A stretch of 58,054 bases of DNA from an uncultured Alistipes sp. (GCA_905213895.1 CAJMKE010000015.1:1-58054); one strand, 5' to 3'; positions 1 to 9,733 are shown, counted from the first letter of the stretch. The notes: generated from the sequence alone by a model not told the origin. Program-made: numbers and translations.

Positions 1-1048
1 CGCGGGTCTTCTTGCCGATCACCAACTGTTTCAGACGCGACAGCGAACGGAACGGGTCGATGATGACCTTGCCCGTATCGGAGTCGTTGCGCAGGAACAA
101 CTGTCCCTCGGTGATGTAACCCGTGTTATCCGGAATGGCGTGGGTGATGTCGCCGCCCGAAAGGGTTGTTACGGCGATAATCGTAATCGAACCGCCGTTA
201 GGCAACTGCACCGCCTTCTCGTAAATCTTCGCGAGGTCGGAATAGAGCGAACCCGGCATCGAGTCTTTCGACGGAATCTGGTCCATACGGTTCGACACGA
301 TTGCGAGCGCATCGGCGTACAGCGTCATGTCGGTGAGCAGCACCAGCACCTTCTCGCCCTTGTCGACGGCGAAATATTCGGCAGCCGTCAGTGCCATGTC
401 CGGTACGAGCAGACGCTCCACCGGAGGATTTTCGGTCGTATTGACGAACGACACGATACGGTCGAGCGCACCGGCGTTCTCAAACACCTGCTTGAAGTAG
501 AGGAAGTCGTCGTTCGTCAGACCCATTCCGCCGAGGATGATTTTGTCCGCCTTGGCGCGCAGAGCCACGTTAGCCATCACGGCGTTGTACGGCTGGTCGG
601 GGTCGGCGAAGAACGGAATCTTCTGTCCCGTAACGATAGTGTTGTTGAGGTCGATGCCCGCGATACCCGTCGCGATGAGTTCGGACGGCTGCAAGCGGCG
701 GAACGGATTGACGGTAGGTCCGCCGATTTCGCGCGCCTCGCCCTCTATCTGCTCGCCGCCTTCGAGCGGTTCGCCATAGGCGTTGAAGAAGCGTCCGGCG
801 AGATTGTCCGACACCTTCAACTTCGGCGGTTCGCCGTGGAAGACGACCTCCGAGTTCGTAGCAAGACCCTCCGTGCCGGCGAATACCTGCAACGTAACGT
901 TGTCGCCCATAATCTTCACCACCTGCGCGAGTTTGCCGCCCACGGTGGCGAGTTCGTCATTGCCTACGCCCGTCGCACGGAGCGTAACGGTCGCCTTGGT
1001 AATGTTGTCGATTTTGGTATATATTTTCTGAAATGCTCGTGTTGTCAT
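1..1048 (-). CDS. atpB: V-type ATP synthase subunit B (3' end outside window)
   Basis: Non-catalytic nucleotide-binding subunit of the rotary V/A-type ATPase V1 head. It alternates with subunit A in the hexamer on the cytoplasmic side of the membrane and couples ATP synthesis or hydrolysis to ion flow. About 349 residues are visible. They start MTTRAFQKIY at the ATG whose complement is 1046-1048 and include the typical FADPDQPYN and TLSGGDITHAIPDNTGYITE stretches and DPFRSLSRLKQL near the edge, which contributes the interface arginine. There is no P-loop, as expected for B. It begins 12 nt after subunit A, so the two are co-transcribed. The C-terminus and any D, I and K subunits lie beyond the left edge. 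Confidence 0.95.
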   Translation of the reverse strand, partial: MTTRAFQKIYTKIDNITKATVTLRATGVGNDELATVGGKLAQVVKIMGDNVTLQVFAGTEGLATNSEVVFHGEPPKLKVSDNLAGRFFNAYGEPLEGGEQIEGEAREIGGPTVNPFRRLQPSELIATGIAGIDLNNTIVTGQKIPFFADPDQPYNAVMANVALRAKADKIILGGMGLTNDDFLYFKQVFENAGALDRIVSFVNTTENPPVERLLVPDMALTAAEYFAVDKGEKVLVLLTDMTLYADALAIVSNRMDQIPSKDSMPGSLYSDLAKIYEKAVQLPNGGSITIIAVTTLSGGDITHAIPDNTGYITEGQLFLRNDSDTGKVIIDPFRSLSRLKQLVIGKKTR

Positions 1049-1060
1049 AACGCTTCCCCC

Positions 1061-2815
1061 TTATTTGCTCTGTTCCGAAACATAGTTTTCAATCTGCTTT
1101 TGGTAGTCATAGAACTTGTCGCTCTTCCACTCCGAATAGTTCATCTGGCGGAACAGGTTGATAAGTCCCTTGAAGAACTTCGAGCAAGCCTCGAAATCGG
1201 CGAAACCGAACGAGCGGTCGCAGATGTCGAGTACCATCTTGTACATCATCTGCTGACGCTCCATCGGGCAGTTGGCGTCGATGTCGTCGAACGCATCCTG
1301 CTGCAACACCACGAAGTCGATGAGTTCGCTCTTCCAGAAACGCTCGTGATACTCCACCGGCACGCCGTCGTCGCCGAGGATGTTGATTTGGTCGTTCGCC
1401 TCCTTGCCCCGCTGCACAATGGTCTTGCCACGGTAGACGAGTTGTACCCAGTCCTTCTCGATTTTCTCGCCCAGATACTCCTCCACCTCCGGATATTCGA
1501 GGTATTTCGAGTAGGATTCTATCGGGTCGATAGCCGGATAACGCTTCGAATCGGCACGACCCTGCGACAGTGCGTAGAAGCAGCGCGCAGCCTTCTTCGT
1601 CGATTCGGTAACCGGCTCTTTGAGGTTACCGCCCGCAGGCGACACCGTACCGAGGAACGTAACCGAACCCGTCGCGCCGTTGGTGAGTTTCACCAGTCCC
1701 GCGCGGGCATAGAAGTTCGAGATAATCGCCGACAGGTCCATCGGGAACGCATCCTGACCAGGCAACTCCTCCAAACGGTTCGACATCTCTCGCAGAGCCT
1801 GCGCCCAGCGCGACGTCGAGTCAGCCATTACCAGCACCTTCAATCCCATCGAGCGGTAGTACTCGCCGATTGTCATACCCGTGTAGACCGAAGCCTCGCG
1901 GGCAGCGACCGGCATGTTCGACGTGTTGCAGATGATAATCGTACGCTCCATCAGTTTGTGTCCCGTGCGCGGGTCGACGAGTTCCGGGAACTCCTTGAAG
2001 ATTTCAACCACCTCGTTTGCACGCTCGCCGCACGCCACGATGATGATGATGTCGGCATCAGCCTGCTTGGAAATCGCGTGCTGCAACACCGTCTTGCCCG
2101 CACCGAACGGACCGGGGATGAATCCCGTACCGCCCTCGGCAAGCGGGTTGAACGTATCTATCGCGCGCACGCCAGTCTCCATCACCTTCGACGGACGCGG
2201 CTTCTCCGTATAGCATCTCACAGCCTGCTTAACAGGCCAACGCTGCACCATCGTAACCGGATATTCGTTGCCGTCGGCGTCAGCCAGCGTAGCAATCGTG
2301 TCCGTAACCTTGTATTCGCCCGCAGCGGCGATGCTCTTGACGGTATAGTTGCCCGTCATGATGAACGGCACCATGATTTTGTGTGCCACCCACTGCTCCT
2401 GCACCTCGCCGAGCCACGAAGCCGCCGACACCTTGTCGCCGACCTGCGCGAGCGGCTTGAATTCCCACTTGCGCTCGAAATCTATCGGGTCGGTTATCGA
2501 ACCGCGCTCGATGAAGAGGCTCTCCATCTTCTCCAAGTCGTTCTGCAAACCGTCGTAGTTGCGCGAAAGCAGACCCGGAGCGAGCGTCGCTTCGAGCATG
2601 TGTCCGGCAAATTCCACGCTGTCGCCGATTTTCAGACCTCGCGTCGAGTCGTAAACCTGCACATAGGCGTCGTCGCCTATCACCTTGATGACCTCCGCCA
2701 TCATCTTGGTATCGCCGCATCGAACATAGCAGATTTCGTTCTGACCGACCGGACCGTCGGCTTTGACGATAACGATGTTCGAGATGATACCGTTTACACG
2801 TCCTGTTGTATTCAT
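1061..2815 (-). CDS. atpA: V-type ATP synthase subunit A (catalytic)
   Basis: Catalytic nucleotide-binding subunit of the V/A-type ATPase. The 584-aa length is normal for the family. The P-loop GPFGAGKT lies at about residues 235-242, and the long non-homologous insertion typical of A subunits precedes it (about 110-200). MADSTSRWAQALREMSNRLEE, at about residue 330, is the family's conserved catalytic-region stretch. It follows the DUF2764 gene after 17 nt and precedes subunit B by 12 nt. Bacteroidales often carry this enzyme; whether it pumps H+ or Na+ cannot be read here because the K ring subunit is not in the window. Confidence 0.97.
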   Translation of the reverse strand: MNTTGRVNGIISNIVIVKADGPVGQNEICYVRCGDTKMMAEVIKVIGDDAYVQVYDSTRGLKIGDSVEFAGHMLEATLAPGLLSRNYDGLQNDLEKMESLFIERGSITDPIDFERKWEFKPLAQVGDKVSAASWLGEVQEQWVAHKIMVPFIMTGNYTVKSIAAAGEYKVTDTIATLADADGNEYPVTMVQRWPVKQAVRCYTEKPRPSKVMETGVRAIDTFNPLAEGGTGFIPGPFGAGKTVLQHAISKQADADIIIIVACGERANEVVEIFKEFPELVDPRTGHKLMERTIIICNTSNMPVAAREASVYTGMTIGEYYRSMGLKVLVMADSTSRWAQALREMSNRLEELPGQDAFPMDLSAIISNFYARAGLVKLTNGATGSVTFLGTVSPAGGNLKEPVTESTKKAARCFYALSQGRADSKRYPAIDPIESYSKYLEYPEVEEYLGEKIEKDWVQLVYRGKTIVQRGKEANDQINILGDDGVPVEYHERFWKSELIDFVVLQQDAFDDIDANCPMERQQMMYKMVLDICDRSFGFADFEACSKFFKGLINLFRQMNYSEWKSDKFYDYQKQIENYVSEQSK

Positions 2816-2832
2816 TATTGTATTTTTATATT

Positions 2833-3675
2833 TTATTTATCAATTCCCTGCCGTATCAATTCACCACTGTCGAGTTCAGACATCAACCTCTCAAACATCT
2901 CGCGACCGTACTTGCGGTCGAGCAGACTCCACCGCGCGACCATATTTACCTTGACGAGGTACGCCAGCACCGCATCGATGTCGAAATAGTCGAACGTCGA
3001 GAGTTCCGACGCCATGTCCCAGCGTATGCGGTCTATCCGACGCTCCTTTTCGAGCATGTTGTGTTCGTCGTTCACCACGGCGATGACCGCATCCATATAC
3101 GGAAGTTCTCCGCGCAGACCGAAATCCGCAGCCGAACTGCGCTGCAACTGCTCGACGATTTCGCCGCCGCCGACGGTTACCGTCTCGACCGGAATGCCCT
3201 GTGAACGGGCGGTTGCCGCGGCAATCACGTTGCGCAGCGTGCGGTCGAACTCCGACCACTCGCGCAGGAAACGCGACGGCGAAGCGGCGCACTCCTCGTA
3301 ATACGCACCGAACAGCGCGCGGGCGAACGAAAGCGTCATATCCAGTTCCTCGGCATCCTCGCCCTCGGGATTGGCGTATGCGCGCAGCACGCGGGCAATG
3401 CGCTCCGGCAGAAGTTTCGGCGACCGCATCTCCTGCTCCGACTCCTCGGCTGACAGTCTGCCGAGACGGTTGTGCGCCGTACAGTCGTTGTGCAGAGCGA
3501 CGATGTTCTCGCAGTCGTAGTAGGCATAGAGCAGGCGGACGCACTTCATGTCGCGCGCCGACAACGACTCTTCGATTTCAGCCAATATAGCCTCGATGTC
3601 GAAACCCTTGGTCTCGGCATCCAGCGCGTATTCGCGGAAACCCGATACGAGTGCGTAATAATCCCTACCGAACAT
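2833..3675 (-). CDS. DUF2764 family protein of the V-ATPase operon
   Basis: A 280-aa soluble protein, starting MFGRDYYALVSGF, recognised as DUF2764, a family encoded between the E and A subunits in bacterial V-ATPase operons of Bacteroidetes and spirochaetes. It has no signal peptide and no catalytic motif that I can see; it is largely helical and acidic. It starts 3 nt after subunit E and ends 17 nt before A, so it is translated with them. By position it may replace the C or F stalk component or act in assembly, but that is inference; its biochemical role is unknown to me. Confidence 0.85.
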   Translation of the reverse strand: MFGRDYYALVSGFREYALDAETKGFDIEAILAEIEESLSARDMKCVRLLYAYYDCENIVALHNDCTAHNRLGRLSAEESEQEMRSPKLLPERIARVLRAYANPEGEDAEELDMTLSFARALFGAYYEECAASPSRFLREWSEFDRTLRNVIAAATARSQGIPVETVTVGGGEIVEQLQRSSAADFGLRGELPYMDAVIAVVNDEHNMLEKERRIDRIRWDMASELSTFDYFDIDAVLAYLVKVNMVARWSLLDRKYGREMFERLMSELDSGELIRQGIDK

Positions 3676-3678
3676 ACC

Positions 3679-4287
3679 CTACTCGAACAGCATTCGTGAA
3701 AACTTCTCGCGCAGATATTCGTGCATCAGAGCGGCGAAACTCTCGTCGGTGAACGAAATGTAGTATCCGCCGTTCTTCTCTCCTATCTTGAATCCGCTGC
3801 GCACGTCCTTCGAGTAACCCACCTCGATGCCCGCAGCGAGTAGTTCGCCCGCCGATGCACCGAAACGTGCGGCGAACTCCTTCTCGGCAGTCTCGGGCAG
3901 CAGAGCCTTCAACTCGGTCTTCGAGCCTGCGCCGTTCCAGTTCTTCGCCACTTCGAGCAGCATCGACTTGATGAAGTCGGCATCGAGAGCCGCGCCCTTC
4001 AACGCCTCGTCGGTCGATTTCGCGATGACGAGGTCGGCGATTTCGTTCTTGATTTTGGCTACCGCCTGCTTGCCTGCGAGGGCGATTTCGGTCATCGAGT
4101 TCTTCTCGACATCGGCAGCCTTCTCCTCGGCTTTCCTGACGATTTGAGCAGCCTTCTCCTCGGCTTCGGCAACGATTTTCGCCGCTTTGGCTTCGGCGTC
4201 CGCCACCAGACGCTCCGCTTCGGCGCGTCCCTTCTCCAAACCCTCGCCGTAGAGTTTGTCGGTGAGTTCTTTCAATTTGTTATCCAT
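3679..4287 (-). CDS. atpE: V-type ATP synthase subunit E (peripheral stalk)
   Basis: A 202-aa protein with an N-terminal Ala/Glu/Lys-rich coiled coil (about residues 15-75, with repeated AEEKAAQIV-type heptads) and a globular C-terminal part, the usual layout of the peripheral-stalk E subunit that links the V1 head to the membrane sector. It is the first gene of the operon. A promoter (TTTG, 20 nt, TATATTTG) lies at 4437-4468, which gives a leader of roughly 140 nt. Assignment rests on the coiled-coil form plus operon position, since E subunits are poorly conserved in sequence. Confidence 0.88.
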   Translation of the reverse strand: MDNKLKELTDKLYGEGLEKGRAEAERLVADAEAKAAKIVAEAEEKAAQIVRKAEEKAADVEKNSMTEIALAGKQAVAKIKNEIADLVIAKSTDEALKGAALDADFIKSMLLEVAKNWNGAGSKTELKALLPETAEKEFAARFGASAGELLAAGIEVGYSKDVRSGFKIGEKNGGYYISFTDESFAALMHEYLREKFSRMLFE

Positions 4288-4436
4288 AAGATATTTCGTT
4301 TAATTTCGATATTTTTCGTCATTCCGCTTTTTTCGCGCGGACACACACGACAAATTCCGCACCCGAATCGTCGGGAACGGACGTAATCGCTATATTTCGT
4401 CTCCGCTGCACACTGCCTTATCTTCGATAAGCCGTG

Positions 4437-4468
4437 CAAATATAAACAAATTTTTCCGCCCTGCCAAA
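4437..4468 (-). promoter_or_regulatory. Promoter of the V-ATPase operon
   Basis: Read on the minus strand: -33 box TTTG (4465-4468), a 20-nt spacer, -7 box TATATTTG (4437-4444). This matches the Bacteroidetes housekeeping promoter (TTTG-N19-21-TAnnTTTG) exactly. The subunit E start is 150 nt downstream. Confidence 0.75.
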
Positions 4469-4537
4469 CCCGAAATCCGCCATTCTGCAATTTCGGACAT
4501 TTCGAGCGACACGACGCAGGGATACCCCGCGGAATTA

Positions 4538-4580
4538 TTAAAGTCCTTAAAGGCTTTAAGGACCCTAAGGACTTTAAGCC
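4538..4580. repeat. 9-nt-period TTAA repeat, copy A1
   Basis: Tandem 9-nt units of the type ACCTTAAAG and its reverse complement CTTTAAGGT. It lies between the V-ATPase promoter and the 3' end of the DUF4301 gene, and is part of an intergenic family with about 15 copies in this window. Confidence 0.7.
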
Positions 4581-4598
4581 TGTACCTGAGCGGCACTC

Positions 4599-6032
4599 TT
4601 ACTGATGCTGCGGTCGGAGCAAATCCTGCACGACCTTCACTGGCGAGAACGTCGAAATCGGCACATCGACGAAAATCGTGTTCCAATGCGCCATCGCACC
4701 GTTCCACAGACCCGGCAACTCCTGCGCCCTCAACTCGCGACCGCCGCTCGACTTGGACGAGATGAATCCCGTAGACGGGTCCACGAACCGTTTCAAATCG
4801 AATTTCGAGCCGTCGCAACGCTTCACGCCGCAGACCAAATCGACCGGATTGAAGTGCGTCGCGCCCTTCATCAGCGGCATGTCCTCCACCGAAATCTGGC
4901 TCGACTCGGCGATTTGGAGCGAAACCGTGCCGTCGTCCGCCTTAACCCAAAATGGTCCTCCGCCGGGTTCGCCCTCGTTGCGCACCATTCCGCATACGCG
5001 GACAGGGCGGTCGAGAATCTTTTCGAGCAGTGCAGCATCGTAATTTTCGGGCAGTTTCACGCACAGTTCGCGACGGATGAAACCGGCGACCTCCGCCAAA
5101 TCGGCATCGCCCGCACGCAGGGCGCGCAGATGGGCGAACGTCCGTTCCTGTCTGTCGAGCAGCACGCCAGCAAGCACCTTTTTGAACACTACGGTATCGC
5201 CGCGGCGGGCATCGGTCGTAACGTTGTCTATATTCTTTATAAATATGATGTCGGCATCTATCTCGTCGAGATTCTCAATCAGCGCACCGTGTCCCGCTGG
5301 GCGGAAAAGCAATTCGCCGCCGTCGGTGCGGAACGGCTCGTTGCCAGGCGTAGCGGCGATGGTGTCGGTCGAGGGTTTCTGCTGCGAGAACGAGATGTCG
5401 TACTTTATGCCGAAACGCCGCTCGTAATATGGCAGACGCTCCTCCAACAGCGCGCGGAAGCCAGCCTCATGTTCGGGCGACACGGTGAAATGGATGCGCG
5501 ACACGCCGTGCGACGCTCCGTACTGCGCACCCTCGACCAGATGCTCCTCGACAGCCTTGCGCGCGCCGTCGGGATAACTGTGGAACGTTACCAGACCCTT
5601 CGGTTTCGCGCCGTAGTTCAGCCCGTCGCCTATGATTGCCGCCACGACCGCACGGTCGTCCGAAAAGTCGGCGACCGCCTTGCGGAGTTCGGGATAGAAT
5701 GCGAATTTTTCGATATTTTCGAGCAGATTATCGATACCCTTGCCACGCTTGCCGTCGTTCACGAACTCGAACAGTTCCTTGAACATTCGCGTAGCCGCTC
5801 CCGATGCCGGAACGAACTTGACCACCGACAGTCCGTCGGCACGGCGTTCGTATGATTCGACGGCAGCCGCGACCCCCTCGGGCGAGAGTACGGTTATGCC
5901 GTCCTGCGGCGATGCCGCCGCCACGACGGGCAGCGACGGGAATCCGCGCCGGAAATTTTCCATTTGCCGTTCGACCTGCTCCACTGACAATCCGTGGCGT
6001 CGAATCTGTTCGATGTCTTTTTCTGTGAACAT
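4599..6032 (-). CDS. DUF4301 family protein
   Basis: A 477-aa cytoplasmic protein starting MFTEKDIEQIRRHGLSVEQV, recognised as DUF4301, a conserved Bacteroidetes family. Residues about 70-300 contain a sugar-nucleotidyltransferase-like stretch (PASGAATRMFKEL near the N-terminus and later DADIIFIKNIDNV), so a nucleotide-sugar or phosphosugar role is a reasonable guess, but I know of no proven activity. It is a single gene, divergent from murB. A possible -7 box (TAACTTTG on the minus strand, 6057-6064) lies 25 nt upstream without a good -33 box. Confidence 0.85.
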   Translation of the reverse strand: MFTEKDIEQIRRHGLSVEQVERQMENFRRGFPSLPVVAAASPQDGITVLSPEGVAAAVESYERRADGLSVVKFVPASGAATRMFKELFEFVNDGKRGKGIDNLLENIEKFAFYPELRKAVADFSDDRAVVAAIIGDGLNYGAKPKGLVTFHSYPDGARKAVEEHLVEGAQYGASHGVSRIHFTVSPEHEAGFRALLEERLPYYERRFGIKYDISFSQQKPSTDTIAATPGNEPFRTDGGELLFRPAGHGALIENLDEIDADIIFIKNIDNVTTDARRGDTVVFKKVLAGVLLDRQERTFAHLRALRAGDADLAEVAGFIRRELCVKLPENYDAALLEKILDRPVRVCGMVRNEGEPGGGPFWVKADDGTVSLQIAESSQISVEDMPLMKGATHFNPVDLVCGVKRCDGSKFDLKRFVDPSTGFISSKSSGGRELRAQELPGLWNGAMAHWNTIFVDVPISTFSPVKVVQDLLRPQHQ

Positions 6033-6118
6033 AGTAGTTTAAGTCGGTTAATTTATCAAAGTTAAGAATTTTCCTGCAAATAATCCGCCTTTTGCGGAAA
6101 TTTTTCTCGGACAGCCGT

Positions 6119-6160
6119 CCTTAAAGCCCTTAAAGTCTTTAACGACCTTAAAGACCCTAT
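6119..6160. repeat. 9-nt-period TTAA repeat, copy A2
   Basis: Units CCTTAAAGC, CCTTAAAGT, CTTTAACGA, CCTTAAAGA in tandem between the divergent DUF4301 gene and murB, immediately upstream of the murB promoter. Confidence 0.7.
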
Positions 6161-6172
6161 CGAAATTATCAT

Positions 6173-6180
6173 TATCTTTG
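6173..6180 (+). promoter_or_regulatory. -7 box of murB, nearly leaderless
   Basis: TATCTTTG fits the Bacteroidetes -7 consensus. The murB ATG is at 6188, only 7 nt after the box, so transcription would begin at or just before the start codon. No good -33 TTTG is visible because the repeat A2 occupies that place. Confidence 0.55.
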
Positions 6181-6187
6181 CCACACT

Positions 6188-7198
6188 ATGATTCGCATTT
6201 TTGAAAATACCGACCTGCGGGAGCGCAACAGTTTCCACGTCGTACAGCGTGCCGCGCGGCTGGCGGAGTTCGACCGTGCCGACGAACTGCCCGAACTCTT
6301 CGCTTCGCACATTCACGGAGAGTGGATGGCTCTCGGCGGCGGCAACAACATTCTTTTCACGCACGATGTCGAGAAGACGCTCGTCGTGCCGTGCAACCGC
6401 GAAACGGAAATCGTGGCGGAGGATGACGCGAGCCTGACGGTAAAGGTCGGCGCAGGCGTCGAGTGGGACGACTTCGTCGAATGGTGCGTCGCCCGCGGAC
6501 TTTGGGGAACCGAAAATCTGTCGCTCATCCCCGGCAAGGTCGGTGCGGCACCCGTCCAGAACATCGGCGCATACGGTGCGGAGGCGAAGGACACGATAAC
6601 CCGCGTCGAGATTTTCCGTCCCGAGCATGGCGATTTCGCGACGCTCGCCGCCGAGGAGTGCGGATTCGGGTATCGCGACAGCATATTCAAACGCTCGCTC
6701 AAAGGTCGCGTCATAATCACCGCCGTCGAATTCCGGCTGTCGAAGACCTCCAAGCCCAATCTCGGTTACGGCGATGTCGTCCGCGAGGTCGAGGCGCGCG
6801 GAGGAGCGACGCTGCGCAACATCCGCGACGCGATATGCTCGATACGCCGCAGCAAACTCCCCGACACGGCGGTTACGGGCAATGCGGGCAGTTTCTTCAA
6901 GAATCCGGTAGTCGATACGGCAGTCGCCGAACGGCTCAAAGCGCAATATCCCGACATGCCGCTCTACCCCGCCGCCGACGGCACGAAGGCGAAACTCGCG
7001 GCAGGCTGGCTGATAGACAAGGCGGGATTGAAAGGATACTCCGAAGGTCGTGTGGGCGTCCACTCGCGGCAGGCTCTCGTCCTGATAAATCTGGGAGGAG
7101 CGACGGGCGGCGAGGTAATCGGTTTCGCCCGCAGCGTCCAGGCGAAGGTGCGCGAAACGTTCGGCATCGACATCGAAACGGAGGTAAACATATTATAG
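6188..7198 (+). CDS. murB: UDP-N-acetylmuramate dehydrogenase
   Basis: Cytoplasmic FAD enzyme that reduces UDP-GlcNAc-enolpyruvate to UDP-MurNAc in peptidoglycan precursor synthesis. 336 aa, the size of the E. coli-type (type I) enzyme. The FAD-binding LGGGNNILFT lies at about residues 52-61, PGKVGAAPVQNIGAYG at about 115-130, and the substrate-domain GNAGSFFKNPVV at about 235, with the serine that serves as proton donor. It opens a run of plus-strand genes: tilS follows after 11 nt, then holA. The start is fixed by the -7 box at 6173-6180. Confidence 0.97.
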   Translation: MIRIFENTDLRERNSFHVVQRAARLAEFDRADELPELFASHIHGEWMALGGGNNILFTHDVEKTLVVPCNRETEIVAEDDASLTVKVGAGVEWDDFVEWCVARGLWGTENLSLIPGKVGAAPVQNIGAYGAEAKDTITRVEIFRPEHGDFATLAAEECGFGYRDSIFKRSLKGRVIITAVEFRLSKTSKPNLGYGDVVREVEARGGATLRNIRDAICSIRRSKLPDTAVTGNAGSFFKNPVVDTAVAERLKAQYPDMPLYPAADGTKAKLAAGWLIDKAGLKGYSEGRVGVHSRQALVLINLGGATGGEVIGFARSVQAKVRETFGIDIETEVNIL

Positions 7199-7209
7199 TA
7201 CAACACGTC

Positions 7210-8562
7210 ATGCACAACAACGCACTGATAGACAATTTCGGGAAATACATCGAACGCCACTCGCTCTTCACCCGCGACGACAAGATACTGCTGACGGTGT
7301 CGGGCGGAGTCGATTCGATGGTGATGCTGTCGCTGTTCGCCGAGTCGGGCTACGACATCGGCGTCGCCCACTGCAACTTCGGGCTGCGCGGTGCCGAAAG
7401 CGACGAGGACGAGGAGGTCGTCGCCCGCGAAGCCGCCAAATACGGCGTGGTCTGCTACAACCGGCGGTTCGACACCGTCGGCGAGATGGAGCGCACGGGC
7501 GAGTCGATGGAGATGGCTGCCCGCCGCCTGCGCTACGCATGGTTCTACGAACTCTGCGACGAACACGGCTACAACGTCATCTCGGTGGCGCACCACATGG
7601 ACGACTCGATAGAGACGTTCTTCATCAACCTGCTGCGCGGCACGGGGCTGAAAGGGCTTACGGGCATCAACCACCGCATGGGCAAGGTCGTGCGACCGCT
7701 GATGTTCGCCTCGCGCAAGGAGATTCTGGAATACGCCGTCGCCAGGCGCATTCCGTTCCGCGAGGATTCGTCGAACCGTTCGACCAAATACCTGCGCAAC
7801 AAGATTCGGCTGGGAATAGTGCCGATGATTCGCGAGATAAACCCCAAGTTCACCTCCATAATGCGCGGCAACCTCTACCGCCTCAACGACGCGCAGCAGT
7901 TCGTCGAGTCGGCGATAGCCAAGATACGCGACATCGCGACCGAGAGCCGCGACGGGGTGGACACGATTTACGCCGACCGCATCGACACCGCCTTCCCGCG
8001 CAACTTCGTGATATACGAACTGCTCAACTCCTCCTACGGATTCAAGGGCGACGTCGTGGACGAACTCTGCCGCGCGCTCGAACAGGGGCTGACGGGCAAG
8101 CGGTTCTATTCGCGCGAATACGTCGCCTGCATCGACCGCGGCAACGTCGCCGTAACGCGCATCGGCGACGACGACAGTTGCGAGACGGTGGTCGAGCAGA
8201 ACGCGATGCGCAGTTACTGCGGCAATTCGGTGCTCTATTTCGACCACACCGACATCGACAACATCACCGATTACAGCGTGCCGCACGACGTCGCGCTCAT
8301 CGACGAGAGCAAGTTGCGCTACCCGCTCCGCCTGCGCCGCTGGCGCGAGGGAGACTGGTTCATACCGTTCGGCATGACGGGTCGCAAGAAGGTAAGCGAC
8401 TATCTGATAGACCGCAAGGTGTCGATGATTGAGAAGAACCGCCAGTTCGTACTCGTGTCGGGCGACGACATAGTATGGCTCGTCGGCATGCGCATCGACG
8501 ACCGCTACCGCATCGATAACTCGACGGAAAACATACTGCGTATTTACAGGGAAATACTGTGA
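7210..8562 (+). CDS. tilS: tRNA(Ile)-lysidine synthase
   Basis: Uses ATP and lysine to convert the wobble cytidine of tRNA-Ile2 (CAU anticodon) to lysidine, so that it reads AUA as Ile rather than AUG. 450 aa from the ATG at 7210, which lies just after murB; the frame is open further upstream only as an overlap with murB. The PP-loop SGGVDS is at about residue 30, followed by the family's HCNFGLRG near 55 and the HHMDDSIETFFINLLRGTGLKGL signature near 135. A C-terminal TilS domain (LRRWREGDWFIPFGMTGRKKVSDYLID) is present. A likely substrate, the CAT-anticodon tRNA at 50884-50958, is in the same window. Confidence 0.95.
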   Translation: MHNNALIDNFGKYIERHSLFTRDDKILLTVSGGVDSMVMLSLFAESGYDIGVAHCNFGLRGAESDEDEEVVAREAAKYGVVCYNRRFDTVGEMERTGESMEMAARRLRYAWFYELCDEHGYNVISVAHHMDDSIETFFINLLRGTGLKGLTGINHRMGKVVRPLMFASRKEILEYAVARRIPFREDSSNRSTKYLRNKIRLGIVPMIREINPKFTSIMRGNLYRLNDAQQFVESAIAKIRDIATESRDGVDTIYADRIDTAFPRNFVIYELLNSSYGFKGDVVDELCRALEQGLTGKRFYSREYVACIDRGNVAVTRIGDDDSCETVVEQNAMRSYCGNSVLYFDHTDIDNITDYSVPHDVALIDESKLRYPLRLRRWREGDWFIPFGMTGRKKVSDYLIDRKVSMIEKNRQFVLVSGDDIVWLVGMRIDDRYRIDNSTENILRIYREIL

Positions 8563-8654
8563 AACCGTTTTGAATTTTATTCACGGATTATCCGAAACGA
8601 TTTCCGGCATCAACCGCAAAACATGATATAATAAATTTCAAAACAGTTTCTAAA

Positions 8655-9722
8655 ATGGCAAAGAGTGCGATAAGATTCAAGGACTGCGAAGCCGATTTCC
8701 GCCGCCTGTCGGCAGACATCGACGCCCGCAAATACGCGCCCGTCTATCTGCTGATGGGCGAAGAACCCTATTTCATCGACGCTCTGTGCGAGAAACTGGC
8801 GACCACCGTCCTCGACGAGGCGGAACGGTCGTTCAACCAGATAATGCTCTACGGTCGCGACACCGACGGAGGCACGGTGGCGAGTTACTGCCGTCAGGTG
8901 CCGATGATGGGCAACTACGAGGTAATCATCGTCAAGGAGGCGCAGCGGCTCGACCGGCTCGAACTGCTCGCGTCCTACACCGCCAAGCCGCAGAAATCGA
9001 CCATACTCGTAATCTGCCACAAGGAGAAGAACGCCGACCGCCGCCAGCAACTCTACAAGACCTGCGCCGCGAACGGCGTCGTGTTCGAGTCGGTGCGTCC
9101 GCGCGACTACGAAATCAAGGAGTGGCTCGGTGGATTTGTCCGCTCGAAAGGGCTGGAAATCGACCCGTCGAGCATCGAACTGCTCGTGAACCACCTCGGC
9201 ACCAACATCTCGCGCATCGGCAACGAACTCTCGAAACTGACGGTCTCGCTGCCTTCCGACAACCGCCGCATAACGACCGACACCATCGAGGAGTACATCG
9301 GCATATCGAAGGAATTCAACAACTTCGAGTTGTGCAAGGCAGTGGCGACCAAGGACATCCGCCGCGCGCTCACCATCGCCGACCACCTGTCGCGCAACCC
9401 GAAGGAGTATCCGCTGCTGCTGACGATTCTGGCACTGTTCGGGACGTTCCGCGAGATATTCATCGTGAACTACCTGCGCTGGCAGACCCAGTATAGGCAG
9501 GTGCCGTTCCCGTCCGACCCCGAGTTGCTCGGCATCCTCAAAACGGGCAACATCTACGCCCTGCGCGAACTCAAACAGACTGCCGCACTCTGGAACAACC
9601 GCAAGGTATTCAACGTCCTCGGACTGCTGCGCGAGTACGACGCCAAGAGCAAGGGTGTCAATACGGGCGGCTCGTCGGACGCCGAACTGCTGCGCGAACT
9701 TCTGTTGAAAATCCTTATGTAA
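8655..9722 (+). CDS. holA: DNA polymerase III subunit delta
   Basis: Clamp-loader subunit that opens the beta sliding clamp at primer termini. 355 aa, family-typical length. N-terminal YLLMGEEPYFID (about residue 32) corresponds to the degenerate P-loop region of delta, and the middle part has the conserved LGTNISRIGNELSKL segment (about residue 180). It starts 92 nt after tilS; that spacer has no clear terminator. The next gene begins 11 nt after its stop. Confidence 0.93.
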   Translation: MAKSAIRFKDCEADFRRLSADIDARKYAPVYLLMGEEPYFIDALCEKLATTVLDEAERSFNQIMLYGRDTDGGTVASYCRQVPMMGNYEVIIVKEAQRLDRLELLASYTAKPQKSTILVICHKEKNADRRQQLYKTCAANGVVFESVRPRDYEIKEWLGGFVRSKGLEIDPSSIELLVNHLGTNISRIGNELSKLTVSLPSDNRRITTDTIEEYIGISKEFNNFELCKAVATKDIRRALTIADHLSRNPKEYPLLLTILALFGTFREIFIVNYLRWQTQYRQVPFPSDPELLGILKTGNIYALRELKQTAALWNNRKVFNVLGLLREYDAKSKGVNTGGSSDAELLRELLLKILM

Positions 9723-9733
9723 ACTCCGCTGCC

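Noticed and set aside
140..2989. A 949-codon open frame on the plus strand, opposite the V-ATPase A and B genes
   Set aside because: It runs antisense across two genes with strong family matches. High GC content and codon bias leave few stops on the opposite strand; its translation is Arg/His-rich with no domain.
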